8,301 nucleotides of DNA from positions 1-8,301 of the forward strand of contig JAQXFM010000220.1 in assembly GCA_029250305.1 (NCBI GenBank). Reading direction: 5' to 3'. Source of the DNA: Candidatus Poseidoniaceae archaeon (GTDB taxonomy: Archaea > Thermoplasmatota > Poseidoniia > Poseidoniales > Poseidoniaceae). Below the pieces are notes generated by a model. The model saw only the letters and a list, made by a program, of their open reading frames with translations, did no database searches and was not told the DNA's origin. The position numbers and the translations under genes were made by a program. The number at the start of each line of letters is the position of its first letter. Position 1 is the first letter of the stretch. Below are positions 1 through 7,089 of this stretch, piece after piece.

Positions 1-3000
1 AATCAAGCGGGCCTTGCGAAGGTTGTTGATTCATCAGGTGCAGAGGAGCTTATCATCGGGTTGTTAGGTTCAGCAACTACTGCATCTGGGATACAAACAT
101 TTGATCTTGCTTCACAGCAATTCACAACCGGTTCGTTGTTAGCAGGTCTACCATCGAACTCGATTCAAGGATTCACCTTCAGTTCCGACTCTCTGTTCAT
201 TGCAACATCAAATGGAATTGGCCAATGGAATTTCACGGTAAATGCTTGGGAGAATACAATAACGACTGAAGATGGACTACCTGATTCATTCACTGGTGAC
301 GTGTTTTGGGCATCAAACACCCTCTATGTGGCCAGCCTCTCCGGAATGACGCAGTACATTCCGACCACGGGTGCATCGACCACACTGAAACAATCTGATG
401 GACTCTTGGGAAATTCCGTGGCTTCGTTCGGCAGGTACACCACCACGAACCAGGGCACTTGGCTGATCGCCGTTCATGATGCTGCGTTAGGTGAACGCCC
501 AGGACTTTCAGTGGTCGATATCTCGTCGAACGCTGTGGTTTCTACGCATCGATTTGATCAATTGCCATCAAACACAGTCACCTCGGTCACCGCCGATTAT
601 GGAGGTGTTCACATCGCCACCGACATTGGTTCGCTCACGCATTACAACGGTCTAACCGATCAATTCATCGCAGGAATTTCGAGTGCAGATGTGCCATCTT
701 GGCCCATCCGCGACATGGAATCAGACGGTGTTCACCTGATGGTTCGAAGCGGCTCAAGCGTTTCCATCATCGAAGCAAGAACTTCATCCCACGCTTTGTT
801 GAAATCCTATGTGGTCCCCAACCCTCAGAATGTCGCAGTCGGCCCAACGGGCTTTTGGGCTGCAACCCGAGACGACGGATTGTTTGGTTGGAACAAGGCC
901 TTCGAAGCCATTGAAGGTGGCGTAGCACGTACAGCGGATCCATTGTTTGCGAGCCTCGATGGTGAAGTATTCGCACTCGGAAACATGACGCATCCTGGCT
1001 ACGAAATTGAATTGGCCACACCTGCCAATCCGTTCGTATTGAACGCTTCTGTAGGCTCTACTGACGGGTACGGTGTTCGGTTCCAATACCTGCCACTGAC
1101 GATGTCGTCCCCTGTTTCCAATGCTTCAGTTTGGGCAAAATCAATTGATTTGAAGTACGACGCAACGCTTTCAATCACCAACGCTTCCTCGGTCGAAGAG
1201 AAGTTACAACTGGCCATCGACAATGGTCAGTTATTGAACGGGACAAGGTATGTCCCCCTCAAGCTTCTATCCGTGGGTGTTGGTAGCATGGAAGTTCGCC
1301 TGACATACGACTGGGTGCGAAAAGACACCCCGGTCGTCATCATCGATGCTTATGACCGCCCAGACGATGCAGGAGGCGCGCTAAACCTCGAATGGTCCAT
1401 CGTTTCTGACTTTGATTTCAAGGCTTACAATGTGTACATCAACGATGGGCCGTGGGACGATCTGGTGACAGATATCAATTTCGAGAACCGAATCGTCGAC
1501 GCAAGCGAGCCACTCTTTTCGAGAACACTTGCGACCGTTACGACCGCAAATGGCGTCTCCCTCGTGAATGGCGTGGATTACTACGCTGTTGTTGTTGCAG
1601 AATATGACGATGGGCGTCTTGGCGTACCCAGCCAAATTGCGGGCCCGTTGACAACAAGCGATGAAGTCCCAACACCGCCAGCATGGGCAACCGCCACCAC
1701 TTCCCTCAATCAAAATGTCGATGACATGGACCTAGAATGGGCTCGCTGCATGGCGATTGATGCCACTGCAACCCGGATCTACTCGTCCACGGTCCAAGTG
1801 AGCAATGCAATCGGAATGACATCTGCATCAAGCGTGCTGATGGCCGATGGGAACACCACCACGCTCAGTCTCACCGCTGGCGTGCCACACTGGATTGCTT
1901 TCACATGCCTCGATGCAGCTGGCCAAGAAGACCTTGGGAACGCGACCGTGATTGGTCCTGTCGTGCCAAATGATGGCAACGACGACGGCCAACCACCCAG
2001 CCCACTGACCAATGTGTGGGCCATCGACACACCTGATGACAACGGTGGCCGAATCACAATCGGATGGGACCGGACGAATGCACAGGACTGTGCATTTTAC
2101 CAGGTGTTCATGCTGACCGGCGTGGAGTTCTCCAACCAACCAACCTCCGTGACTGGCTTTAGTCCGTCGAGTGTGATCAATGATTGCAATCAAAACACCA
2201 CCATCGTTTCTGAATTTGACGGGGTACCACTCGTCGACGGTGAGGAATATTTCGTAGCAATCATTGCGTTCGATGTGTACCTCAATGCACAGCGAAACGG
2301 CCTCGAAGTGGTCAGTGCCATCCCCGTTGACAATTTGAATCAAGAAATCCCGAAACCAGACCGAATCACGAGCCTCGAGGTCTATGACACACCCAACGAT
2401 GATGGAACCTCCATCGATGTTACATGGGACGCGTCTTCTTCGGAAAACTTTGGATTCTACACCCTGTGGGTGGCTGATCGACCTCTGGACAACGTCACCT
2501 CCCTCTGGGAGGCATACGGAAACGATGGAGACAGCTGCGGATGTGCCGTCATTGAGCAGCAGTGGATCGACGTTGACAAGGGACCAATCACGCTCACTGT
2601 GAACACAGCGTTGTATCGAACAATCGATGCATCAGGTCAAGAAATTGACGTCGTGAAACTCATTCAGCAGAACGTGGAACTCCATGTGGCTGTCACGGCC
2701 CACAACACCGAGGGTGAGGCCCATACGGACTCCTTGCTGAGCCCAAGCGTTCTTCCGATTAACAATCTCCAAGACGACGTCGCGCCCGAGCGACTTGAAT
2801 CAATTTCACTCGAAGACCGCCCATTGGACGATGGTTCAGGGCTGAACCTCGAGTTTGAGTTGTCCACTGCAAGTGATATCTTCGAGTATCACATCTATGC
2901 AGCACCCTTCGCTTTCACCAGCGTGGGCGATGGCTCAAACGGTCCGACCGTTCCGGTGTATGTGGTCGATCGAGCGCCTCAATTCCCGCTCGCCGTCACA

Positions 3001-4056
3001 GACCTTGCAGGGGGCTTCCAAGTGTCACCCTTCTTGACTGCGTGGGTGGCGGTCGTGCCTGTTGATTTCTCAGGCAATGCAATCACAACCGGCCTGAGTG
3101 TGGTCAATGCTGTGTCCATCGATGATGGCGTCGTCAACGATGGTGACCAACTTCCAAACGTGGAAGGCGTCACAGTGTCATGGATTGACAACCAGAAAAT
3201 ATTGGTTACCTGGAATCAAACCACGTCTGAATTGGTCCGAGGTTACCAAGTTCACATCAGCGATGAGAACTTCTCCAATGTGTCACAAGCAACCCTTGTT
3301 GGCGATGAACTTGTGTCGACAAGTTTTGTTGTATCGAGTGCTGTGCTTGCGGACCTCACCAACACAACAGATTGGTATCTCTCAGTCACACCATATGACG
3401 ATCAGAACGTCAAAAATACAGTTGAATCAGTACGCCTCAATGCCACAGAACTTGCTGCCAGCGAAAACAATGCTGAGGAATCCTTGAGCCTTCAGTCGCT
3501 TTTGACCACCCGCAACCTCATCGTAATGGGTGCAACCCTGATGGCCTTTGTGTTGTTCCTGACAATCGCAAGAAGCCGCAGAGGTCGGTCTGATCTCTCA
3601 CGCTCTTGGGACATGCAGGCAGCGACATGGGGCGCAGATGGAGAAGAGAGCCTCAATGCAATGGCATTGCCGATACCGACAATCGAATCTGGCATGGCAC
3701 AGGTAGCAGCCCCTCAAGTGAATCAAACGGTTATGCCACAACCAGTGTACTCACCAAACGGTGTCGCACCGCTCCCTTTGCCTCCGCAGCCGGCTGGCAT
3801 GCCATTGTCCGCACCGATGGCCTACCCTCAGCCAGTGGCGCCAGTTCAGCCAACGCAACCAGTGCAACCAATGCAAACGGCCTACCCTCTGCCAGTTCAA
3901 CCAGTGCAACCAGTGCAACCAGTGCAAGCAGCCTATCCTCAGCCTGTGCAACCGGTTCAACCCGTGCAACCAACACAGCAGAATCCTGTCCCAGTTGCAG
4001 AACCAACCCAGGTTCAACCGAAGATTGATGTGTCCTTCCTCGACGATTTGCTATGA
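1..4056 (+). CDS. Giant surface protein, propeller repeats plus FnIII-like domains, single TM anchor, P-V-Q tail (5' partial)
   Basis: The frame is open from base 1, so the gene starts left of the window and the TTG at 61 is not its start. Roughly 61-1000 encodes propeller-like repeats (GLPSNSIQGF, DGLPDSFTGD, DQLPSNTVTSV followed by short Gly-rich strands), resembling two-component-regulator propeller blades. About 1000-1330 is a beta-rich region of unknown type. About 1336-3440 holds some six fibronectin-III-like domains; four carry a D-x-P-x-D-D/A-G motif followed by a beta strand ending in W or F. A hydrophobic helix at 3517-3570, followed by SRRGR, is a single membrane anchor, putting the large N-terminal part outside and about 160 residues inside. 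The ectodomain has at least a dozen N-x-S/T sequons and paired cysteines, which fits an exported, possibly glycosylated protein. The tail is Pro/Gln-rich and ends SFLDDLL. The role is unknown; adhesion, polymer binding or cell-surface architecture are inferences. Confidence 0.85.
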   Translation, partial: NQAGLAKVVDSSGAEELIIGLLGSATTASGIQTFDLASQQFTTGSLLAGLPSNSIQGFTFSSDSLFIATSNGIGQWNFTVNAWENTITTEDGLPDSFTGDVFWASNTLYVASLSGMTQYIPTTGASTTLKQSDGLLGNSVASFGRYTTTNQGTWLIAVHDAALGERPGLSVVDISSNAVVSTHRFDQLPSNTVTSVTADYGGVHIATDIGSLTHYNGLTDQFIAGISSADVPSWPIRDMESDGVHLMVRSGSSVSIIEARTSSHALLKSYVVPNPQNVAVGPTGFWAATRDDGLFGWNKAFEAIEGGVARTADPLFASLDGEVFALGNMTHPGYEIELATPANPFVLNASVGSTDGYGVRFQYLPLTMSSPVSNASVWAKSIDLKYDATLSITNASSVEEKLQLAIDNGQLLNGTRYVPLKLLSVGVGSMEVRLTYDWVRKDTPVVIIDAYDRPDDAGGALNLEWSIVSDFDFKAYNVYINDGPWDDLVTDINFENRIVDASEPLFSRTLATVTTANGVSLVNGVDYYAVVVAEYDDGRLGVPSQIAGPLTTSDEVPTPPAWATATTSLNQNVDDMDLEWARCMAIDATATRIYSSTVQVSNAIGMTSASSVLMADGNTTTLSLTAGVPHWIAFTCLDAAGQEDLGNATVIGPVVPNDGNDDGQPPSPLTNVWAIDTPDDNGGRITIGWDRTNAQDCAFYQVFMLTGVEFSNQPTSVTGFSPSSVINDCNQNTTIVSEFDGVPLVDGEEYFVAIIAFDVYLNAQRNGLEVVSAIPVDNLNQEIPKPDRITSLEVYDTPNDDGTSIDVTWDASSSENFGFYTLWVADRPLDNVTSLWEAYGNDGDSCGCAVIEQQWIDVDKGPITLTVNTALYRTIDASGQEIDVVKLIQQNVELHVAVTAHNTEGEAHTDSLLSPSVLPINNLQDDVAPERLESISLEDRPLDDGSGLNLEFELSTASDIFEYHIYAAPFAFTSVGDGSNGPTVPVYVVDRAPQFPLAVTDLAGGFQVSPFLTAWVAVVPVDFSGNAITTGLSVVNAVSIDDGVVNDGDQLPNVEGVTVSWIDNQKILVTWNQTTSELVRGYQVHISDENFSNVSQATLVGDELVSTSFVVSSAVLADLTNTTDWYLSVTPYDDQNVKNTVESVRLNATELAASENNAEESLSLQSLLTTRNLIVMGATLMAFVLFLTIARSRRGRSDLSRSWDMQAATWGADGEESLNAMALPIPTIESGMAQVAAPQVNQTVMPQPVYSPNGVAPLPLPPQPAGMPLSAPMAYPQPVAPVQPTQPVQPMQTAYPLPVQPVQPVQPVQAAYPQPVQPVQPVQPTQQNPVPVAEPTQVQPKIDVSFLDDLL
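1336..3440 (+). other. Array of about six fibronectin-III-like domains
   Basis: Successive units begin near 1336, 1672, 1993, 2353, 2782 and 3148. Each shows an early strand ending in an aromatic (LNLEW, MDLEW, ITIGW, IDVTW, LNLEF, ILVTW), then a Y-containing strand (FKAYNVYI, FYQVFM, FYTLWV, FEYHIYA, GYQVHI) and a late strand of the type YYAVVVAEYD or YFVAIIAFD. That order is typical of FnIII folds. Cysteine codons at 1747/1906 and 2089/2185 lie within single domains and could form intradomain disulfides. A Cys-Gly-Cys at 2536-2544 is a third candidate. Domain boundaries are approximate, read by eye. Confidence 0.7.
3517..3570 (+). other. C-terminal transmembrane segment of the giant protein
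   Basis: About 18 uncharged residues (LIVMGATLMAFVLFLTIA) are followed directly by RSRRGR, a positive cluster that marks the cytosolic side. It is the only long hydrophobic stretch in the visible part of the protein. It separates the beta-rich ectodomain from a low-complexity tail. Confidence 0.88.
3823..3981 (+). repeat. Tandem 9-base repeat encoding P-V-Q
   Basis: The unit CCAGTGCAA and close variants (CCAGTTCAA, CCTGTGCAA, CCGGTTCAA, CCCGTGCAA) recur in frame and encode Pro-Val-Gln. Three short blocks are separated by A-Y-P-x-P punctuations (TAYPLP, AAYPQP). Third-position variation shows that the array is not freshly expanded, although several adjacent units near 3901-3930 are identical or nearly so. 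The encoded segment is expected to be disordered or polyproline-II-like and lies on the cytosolic side of the membrane. Confidence 0.85.
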
Positions 4057-4062
4057 AGAACT

Positions 4063-4096
4063 CGCTCAAGAGTGGATTCCACTTCGCAAGGGAGCG
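4063..4096. other. Nested inverted repeat between convergent genes
   Basis: Between the stop of the giant gene and the stop of bioY, the 13-base near-palindrome AGTGGATTCCACT (4071-4083) is flanked by complementary CGCTC (4063-4067) and GAGCG (4092-4096). It could form a two-part hairpin in RNA from either strand and help separate the convergent transcripts. No T-run follows on either side, so I do not call it a terminator. Confidence 0.3.
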
Positions 4097-4122
4097 CCCG
4101 TGGTCATCGACTTGGTTTGCCT

Positions 4123-4737
4123 TCAATCATGGTGAGGGGCGTATCCCCAAACCTTGGCGGTGATGATGCACATGACGATGATTTTACCAAAGTCCCAGAG
4201 AAGGAAGGGTTCTGTACCCCATGCGTATGCTTGAGCCATATCGACACCATATGCCTCTGCCAACCAGAGGGTGCCGAAAGCGTAGACAGGAAGCATAGCG
4301 AAGGTCCAACAAATCAGTTGTGCTGGAATGTCTGCAATGCCGGCCTTGTACGATCGGTCAAGCCCCTCTGCGACAATAGCGGAAGCAAATGGGAAGGCAA
4401 TCAAATAACCACCAGAGGCGATGAGTGCACCACCCTCAAACAACATGTCACCACCTGATGAAAACACAGGAGCACCGAGCGCACCAACCATGAGGTACAA
4501 TGTCCCAGAAACAAAGGCGTCATTTCGGCGCAGATAAACGCCTGTGGCAAGCACGGCAAATGTTTGCAGGGTGAACGGCACAGGGGTCATGCTGGTTAGC
4601 ACCGTCACCTGAGCGCACAAGGCAGTGAGGCCAGCAAAGAAAACAATACCAACGGCTCGCTCGTTCAAGGTGATGTTTTGACCCCTCAAAGCGAGGTGCC
4701 ATCGCATGGGATTCGACAGAAGGGTAGGGTTGACCAT
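4123..4737 (-). CDS. bioY: Biotin transporter BioY, ECF substrate-binding (S) component
   Basis: An integral membrane protein of 204 residues that binds biotin as the S component of an ECF-type vitamin uptake system. Family hallmarks are VPFTLQTFAVLATG (residues 53-66), LYLMVGALGAPVFSSGG (80-96), the GGYLIAFP segment (109-116) and the C-terminal PFLLWDFGKII (177-187), matching the usual PF-x-P-x-D-x-x-K region. Five or six hydrophobic helices can be drawn. The N-terminus, about 25 residues before the first helix, is somewhat long; Met11 (4707) is an alternative start. No energising ATPase or EcfT gene is adjacent, so the S component either uses a shared module encoded elsewhere or acts alone. 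It lies 115 bases downstream of moaC on the same strand and converges on the giant surface-protein gene. Identification is from recognised motifs; its use for biotin salvage is family knowledge. Confidence 0.93.
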   Translation of the reverse strand: MVNPTLLSNPMRWHLALRGQNITLNERAVGIVFFAGLTALCAQVTVLTSMTPVPFTLQTFAVLATGVYLRRNDAFVSGTLYLMVGALGAPVFSSGGDMLFEGGALIASGGYLIAFPFASAIVAEGLDRSYKAGIADIPAQLICWTFAMLPVYAFGTLWLAEAYGVDMAQAYAWGTEPFLLWDFGKIIVMCIITAKVWGYAPHHD

Positions 4738-4804
4738 GCCGTTTGGGTTGTTGGTTGGGTTCTTAGTGATTCACGCTTGGTGAGAGGGTTTCCTCGATTC
4801 TTGG

Positions 4805-4814
4805 GCCAATTGGC
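4805..4814. promoter_or_regulatory. Perfect 10-base palindrome in the moaC-bioY gap
   Basis: GCCAATTGGC lies 67 to 77 bases upstream of the bioY start, in the 115-base gap after moaC. It could be an operator for bioY, but one palindrome of this length can arise by chance and I see no second copy nearby. The rest of the gap shows no clear TATA box; the bases at about -26 read CACTAAGAAC on the bioY strand, a poor match. Confidence 0.2.
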
Positions 4815-4852
4815 TTAACAAGCGAAAGATCCATGAGAGCAAAACAGGGTGT

Positions 4853-5305
4853 TCAAAGCGTGCCTTTGAATTTCTCAACCACAACGACCTCAGAGATTGA
4901 AGTGCCTGGATATTGTCCTGAATCGTCTTTTTCTAAGGATTTGACCATGTCCAACGCGCAAAGCAAGCCTGCGCAGACGCCTGTTAAGGCCTCCATTTCG
5001 ATGCCAGTTTTGTAATGAGCTGATACGAACACAGTGCACCGCAGCGCATGTCCCTCCCAATCCCATGTAACTTTGCAGCCTTCGAGGGGAATCGGATGGC
5101 AGTGTGGTATGATTCTTGGCGTGTCTTTGACAGCTTGGATCGCAGCAATGGTCGATGCTTCAAGCACATCTCCTTTTTTGACTGATTTTTCTTGGATAGC
5201 TGTAACGGTGGCCGGGGACAAATGAAGCAACCCCGTAGCGGTTGCATGCCGTTCCACAACTGGCTTTGAGCCAATTTGTACAATGCCTTCAATTTCTTTT
5301 CCCAT
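4853..5305 (-). CDS. moaC: Cyclic pyranopterin monophosphate synthase MoaC
   Basis: Acts after MoaA in molybdenum-cofactor synthesis, converting the 3',8-cyclo-GTP intermediate to cyclic pyranopterin monophosphate in the cytosol. The 150-residue product has the usual family length. Aligned by eye with the E. coli enzyme, all active-site positions are kept: K44 in KKGDV, H70 in PHCHP, E103 and E105 in GIEMEALT, and D119 and K122 in LDMVKS. A longer open frame runs to 5461, but its first 52 residues are basic, unlike MoaC, and overlap moaE. The ATG at 5305 therefore fits best, with GAGG a few bases upstream as a possible ribosome site. The start lies 10 bases after the moaE stop, so the two are almost certainly one transcript. 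MoaA, MoaB and MoaD are not in the window. Confidence 0.95.
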   Translation of the reverse strand: MGKEIEGIVQIGSKPVVERHATATGLLHLSPATVTAIQEKSVKKGDVLEASTIAAIQAVKDTPRIIPHCHPIPLEGCKVTWDWEGHALRCTVFVSAHYKTGIEMEALTGVCAGLLCALDMVKSLEKDDSGQYPGTSISEVVVVEKFKGTL

Positions 5306-5315
5306 GATGAATCCC

Positions 5316-5765
5316 TCAGCCCAAGCCAGCCTTCCAAGTCGCCCCTTCGGTCGTGACTTCTTTTTTCCACAAGGGGGCTTGCTTCTTGAGTTCGTCGATG
5401 AGCCATTCACACGCCCTGAACGCCTCCTTTCGGTGTGGACTGCCAACATGAATGGAAACAATCGGTTCCTGTGGCCCTACCGAGCCAACTCTGTGAGCCA
5501 TGGCTACGCAATGAACTCCGTGCAGTCCAATTGCTTGTTCAGCGAGTCCATGCAGAACTGAAGCAAGTTGCTCCTGCCAAGCATCGAATTCCAAACGGAG
5601 GACTTCACTGTCCCCTTCTGTTCCACGTGTGATTCCCAAAAAAGAGACCACTGCCCCACACCCATCCAACGGAAGTTTGGCTTTGAGTGCATTTTCATCG
5701 AGCACATTTACCGCCTCTTCGATGATGATGCGCCCGTTCATGCACACACGAAGAGAACGCATCAT
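5316..5765 (-). CDS. moaE: Molybdopterin synthase catalytic subunit MoaE
   Basis: The large subunit of molybdopterin synthase, which transfers sulfur from the MoaD thiocarboxylate to cyclic pyranopterin monophosphate. Family signatures are GAVVSFLGITRGTE (residues 37-50, with R47), MAHRVGSVGPQEPIVSIHV (89-107), SPHRKEAF (109-116) and LKKQAPLWKKE (126-136). K127 and K134 align with the catalytic lysines K119 and K126 of E. coli MoaE. At 149 residues it is of normal length. The start is uncertain: ATG at 5765, 5762 or 5741 (Met9, MNGRIIIEE) are all possible, and the last gives a more usual N-terminal length and leaves more room for a promoter. It is the first gene of the moaE-moaC pair and is divergent from the oxidoreductase gene. 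Its partner MoaD is not encoded here. Confidence 0.94.
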   Translation of the reverse strand: MMRSLRVCMNGRIIIEEAVNVLDENALKAKLPLDGCGAVVSFLGITRGTEGDSEVLRLEFDAWQEQLASVLHGLAEQAIGLHGVHCVAMAHRVGSVGPQEPIVSIHVGSPHRKEAFRACEWLIDELKKQAPLWKKEVTTEGATWKAGLG

Positions 5766-5770
5766 TCAAA
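5761..5770. promoter_or_regulatory. AT-rich patch, possible shared TATA region of moaE and the oxidoreductase
   Basis: ATCATTCAAA lies midway between the ATG at 5741 (moaE, minus) and the ATG at 5795 (oxidoreductase, plus), close to -26 of both. Read on the minus strand it is TTTGAATGAT. It only partly resembles an archaeal TATA box. The equal spacing is suggestive if both transcripts are leaderless and the inner start codons are used. Confidence 0.25.
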
Positions 5771-5780
5771 CCCCACGCCT

Positions 5781-5798
5781 CCATGGGATTACCCATGG
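5781..5798. repeat. Perfect inverted repeat, 7-base arms, at the divergent gene starts
   Basis: CCATGGG (5781-5787), spacer ATTA, CCCATGG (5792-5798). Each arm contains one of the two candidate ATG codons of the oxidoreductase (5783 and 5795). It may be an operator, an RNA hairpin at the 5' end of the transcript, or a by-product of two similar start contexts. Confidence 0.5.
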
Positions 5799-7066
5799 GC
5801 GACGAGGCGGCTATCCACATCATGGGGGCTGGCCTCTCCGGCCTTGCCGCCGCCACCCTTCTTGCGAGGGCTGGAAAGGAAGTGCATGTCCACGATGTAC
5901 GTGCAGATTCAGGTGCACGATTCGACGGTGATTTCCAGGCATTAGAAAATTGGAGCATGGACGAAGACTTTTTTGATCAATTGAAGGAATGGGGCTTTGA
6001 TGCATCTGAATTCAAGGCAACAGAGTTCGACGTCGTTGACCTCATCCACCCGGATGACAAAATTACGCAAGCCACCACCTCGAAAGTGGCTTACCGTATT
6101 GTGGAAAGAGGAACATCGGAACACACCATCGATCAAGGCTTCAAGCGCCAAGCACTCGCCGCAGGAGCAAAAATCCACTACAAATCACGTGTGAAGGAAG
6201 AGGATTGTACAATCATAGCATGTGGGCCAAAGGGAACCTCTGCAGTCGCCTATGGAGAAATATTCCACACCGACCATCCAAATCACATTGGGTTTCAGCT
6301 CAACGACCACCTCGCCCCAGGCTCATACTCATACCTCATCATCATCGATGGTGTTGGGCTCATTTGCACATGCCTCTGGCGGAAACAGAAGAAGAGTGAA
6401 CGATTCCTAAACGAGACCATTGCTTGGTATGAAGCCCATTATCCGAACCTTAACCGCACACCAATCAAGCGCGTTGGGGGGAAAGGAGATTTCACAATCA
6501 ATCGAAATTACAAGCAAGACGGTCGTTACTATGTTGGCGAATCAGGCGGGCTTCAAGATTTCATGTGGGGCTTTGGCATGCGAATGGCCGTATGGTCAGG
6601 CGTCCTTGCCGCAAACGATATTCTTGGCAAAGGCGATTATGAAGCGGATGTAAGGAAGCACCTCATGCCGTATGTCCGCACCAGTGTTGCAAATCGGTGG
6701 CTGATGAACCGTGTTGGCGATCGCACCTTCAAGCGCATGTGCAATGCATGGATGAAGGACCAAAAGAAAAGCGGCGATGGATTGATTTGGATTGGTAATC
6801 TCTTCCGCCCAAAATGGTACAAGAGCATCCTCTACCGTCTGGTCAGCCCATTTATGCTGCAGAGTGACCCGAAAGCAATGGGGAGGGGCGTGCGGCGGAT
6901 GCCCTTCAGAAAGGCACTCAAGCGCGATGTCTGGGAACAGTCAGATGCAGCCAAGGCAGTTGGCGCTCAATGGGATGCAGCCCGTCGAAAGGGAGGAAAA
7001 ACCTCGTTCGCTGATGATGCTGAAACCTCCAAGGATGAGCAATCCGAGCATGCGATTTCTTCATAA
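5783..7066 (+). CDS. FAD-dependent oxidoreductase, geranylgeranyl-reductase-like
   Basis: A soluble flavoprotein of 427 residues, or 423 from the ATG at 5795, which leaves only seven residues before the first beta strand and is also plausible. The N-terminal dinucleotide-binding fold is clear: IHIMGAGLSGLAAATLLARAG (residues 11-31) with D38 ending the second strand. GARFDGDFQALENWS follows, a region recalling related reductases. The second FAD signature, VGESGGLQDFMWGFGMRMAVWSGVLAA, lies about two thirds along and matches the GE-A/S-G-x-x-x-P/F-x-G-x-G-M-R-x-A-x-x-SG pattern of the geranylgeranyl reductase/halogenase superfamily. The C-terminal part, about 130 residues, is basic and rich in W, R and K; its hydrophilic end (ETSKDEQSEHAISS) is probably disordered. 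The substrate cannot be read from sequence; saturation of isoprenoid lipid chains is one family activity. The next gene begins 23 bases downstream. Confidence 0.85.
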   Translation: MGLPMGDEAAIHIMGAGLSGLAAATLLARAGKEVHVHDVRADSGARFDGDFQALENWSMDEDFFDQLKEWGFDASEFKATEFDVVDLIHPDDKITQATTSKVAYRIVERGTSEHTIDQGFKRQALAAGAKIHYKSRVKEEDCTIIACGPKGTSAVAYGEIFHTDHPNHIGFQLNDHLAPGSYSYLIIIDGVGLICTCLWRKQKKSERFLNETIAWYEAHYPNLNRTPIKRVGGKGDFTINRNYKQDGRYYVGESGGLQDFMWGFGMRMAVWSGVLAANDILGKGDYEADVRKHLMPYVRTSVANRWLMNRVGDRTFKRMCNAWMKDQKKSGDGLIWIGNLFRPKWYKSILYRLVSPFMLQSDPKAMGRGVRRMPFRKALKRDVWEQSDAAKAVGAQWDAARRKGGKTSFADDAETSKDEQSEHAISS

Positions 7067-7068
7067 TA
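7060..7068 (+). promoter_or_regulatory. Possible TATA box for the enoyl-CoA hydratase gene
   Basis: TTCATAATA spans the stop codon of the oxidoreductase and lies 22-30 bases before the ATG at 7090, the spacing expected if transcription begins at the start codon. No Shine-Dalgarno motif precedes that ATG. This supports 7090 over 7123 as the start and suggests the gene may have its own promoter in addition to read-through. Confidence 0.35.
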
Positions 7069-7089
7069 CGGGTCCGTGTGGCTTGACGC

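Noticed and set aside
61..63. TTG as the start codon of the giant protein
   Set aside because: The same frame is open through bases 1-60 without a stop, and the coding pattern continues, so the gene begins outside the window.
1828..2343. Minus-strand open frame of 171 codons inside the surface-protein gene
   Set aside because: The opposite strand encodes clear FnIII-like domains in frame, and the minus translation shows no domain or plausible start context.
4063..4096. Bidirectional transcription terminator between convergent genes
   Set aside because: A nested hairpin is possible, but no T-tract follows on either strand, and archaeal termination depends mainly on such tracts.
3731..4126. 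Minus-strand and alternate-frame open frames over the P-V-Q repeat
   Set aside because: They translate the repeat into L-V-A or W-L-H-W runs, a shadow of the tandem repeat, with no independent evidence of coding.
4738..4852. Biotin- or molybdenum-responsive riboswitch in the moaC-bioY gap
   Set aside because: The gap is only 115 bases and shows a single short palindrome, not the multi-helix layout of a moco or other known riboswitch.
5306..5461. Extended N-terminus of MoaC reaching 5461
   Set aside because: The added 52 residues are basic and low in similarity to MoaC, and this stretch is occupied by moaE, whose conserved LKKQAPLWKKE region is encoded there in another frame.
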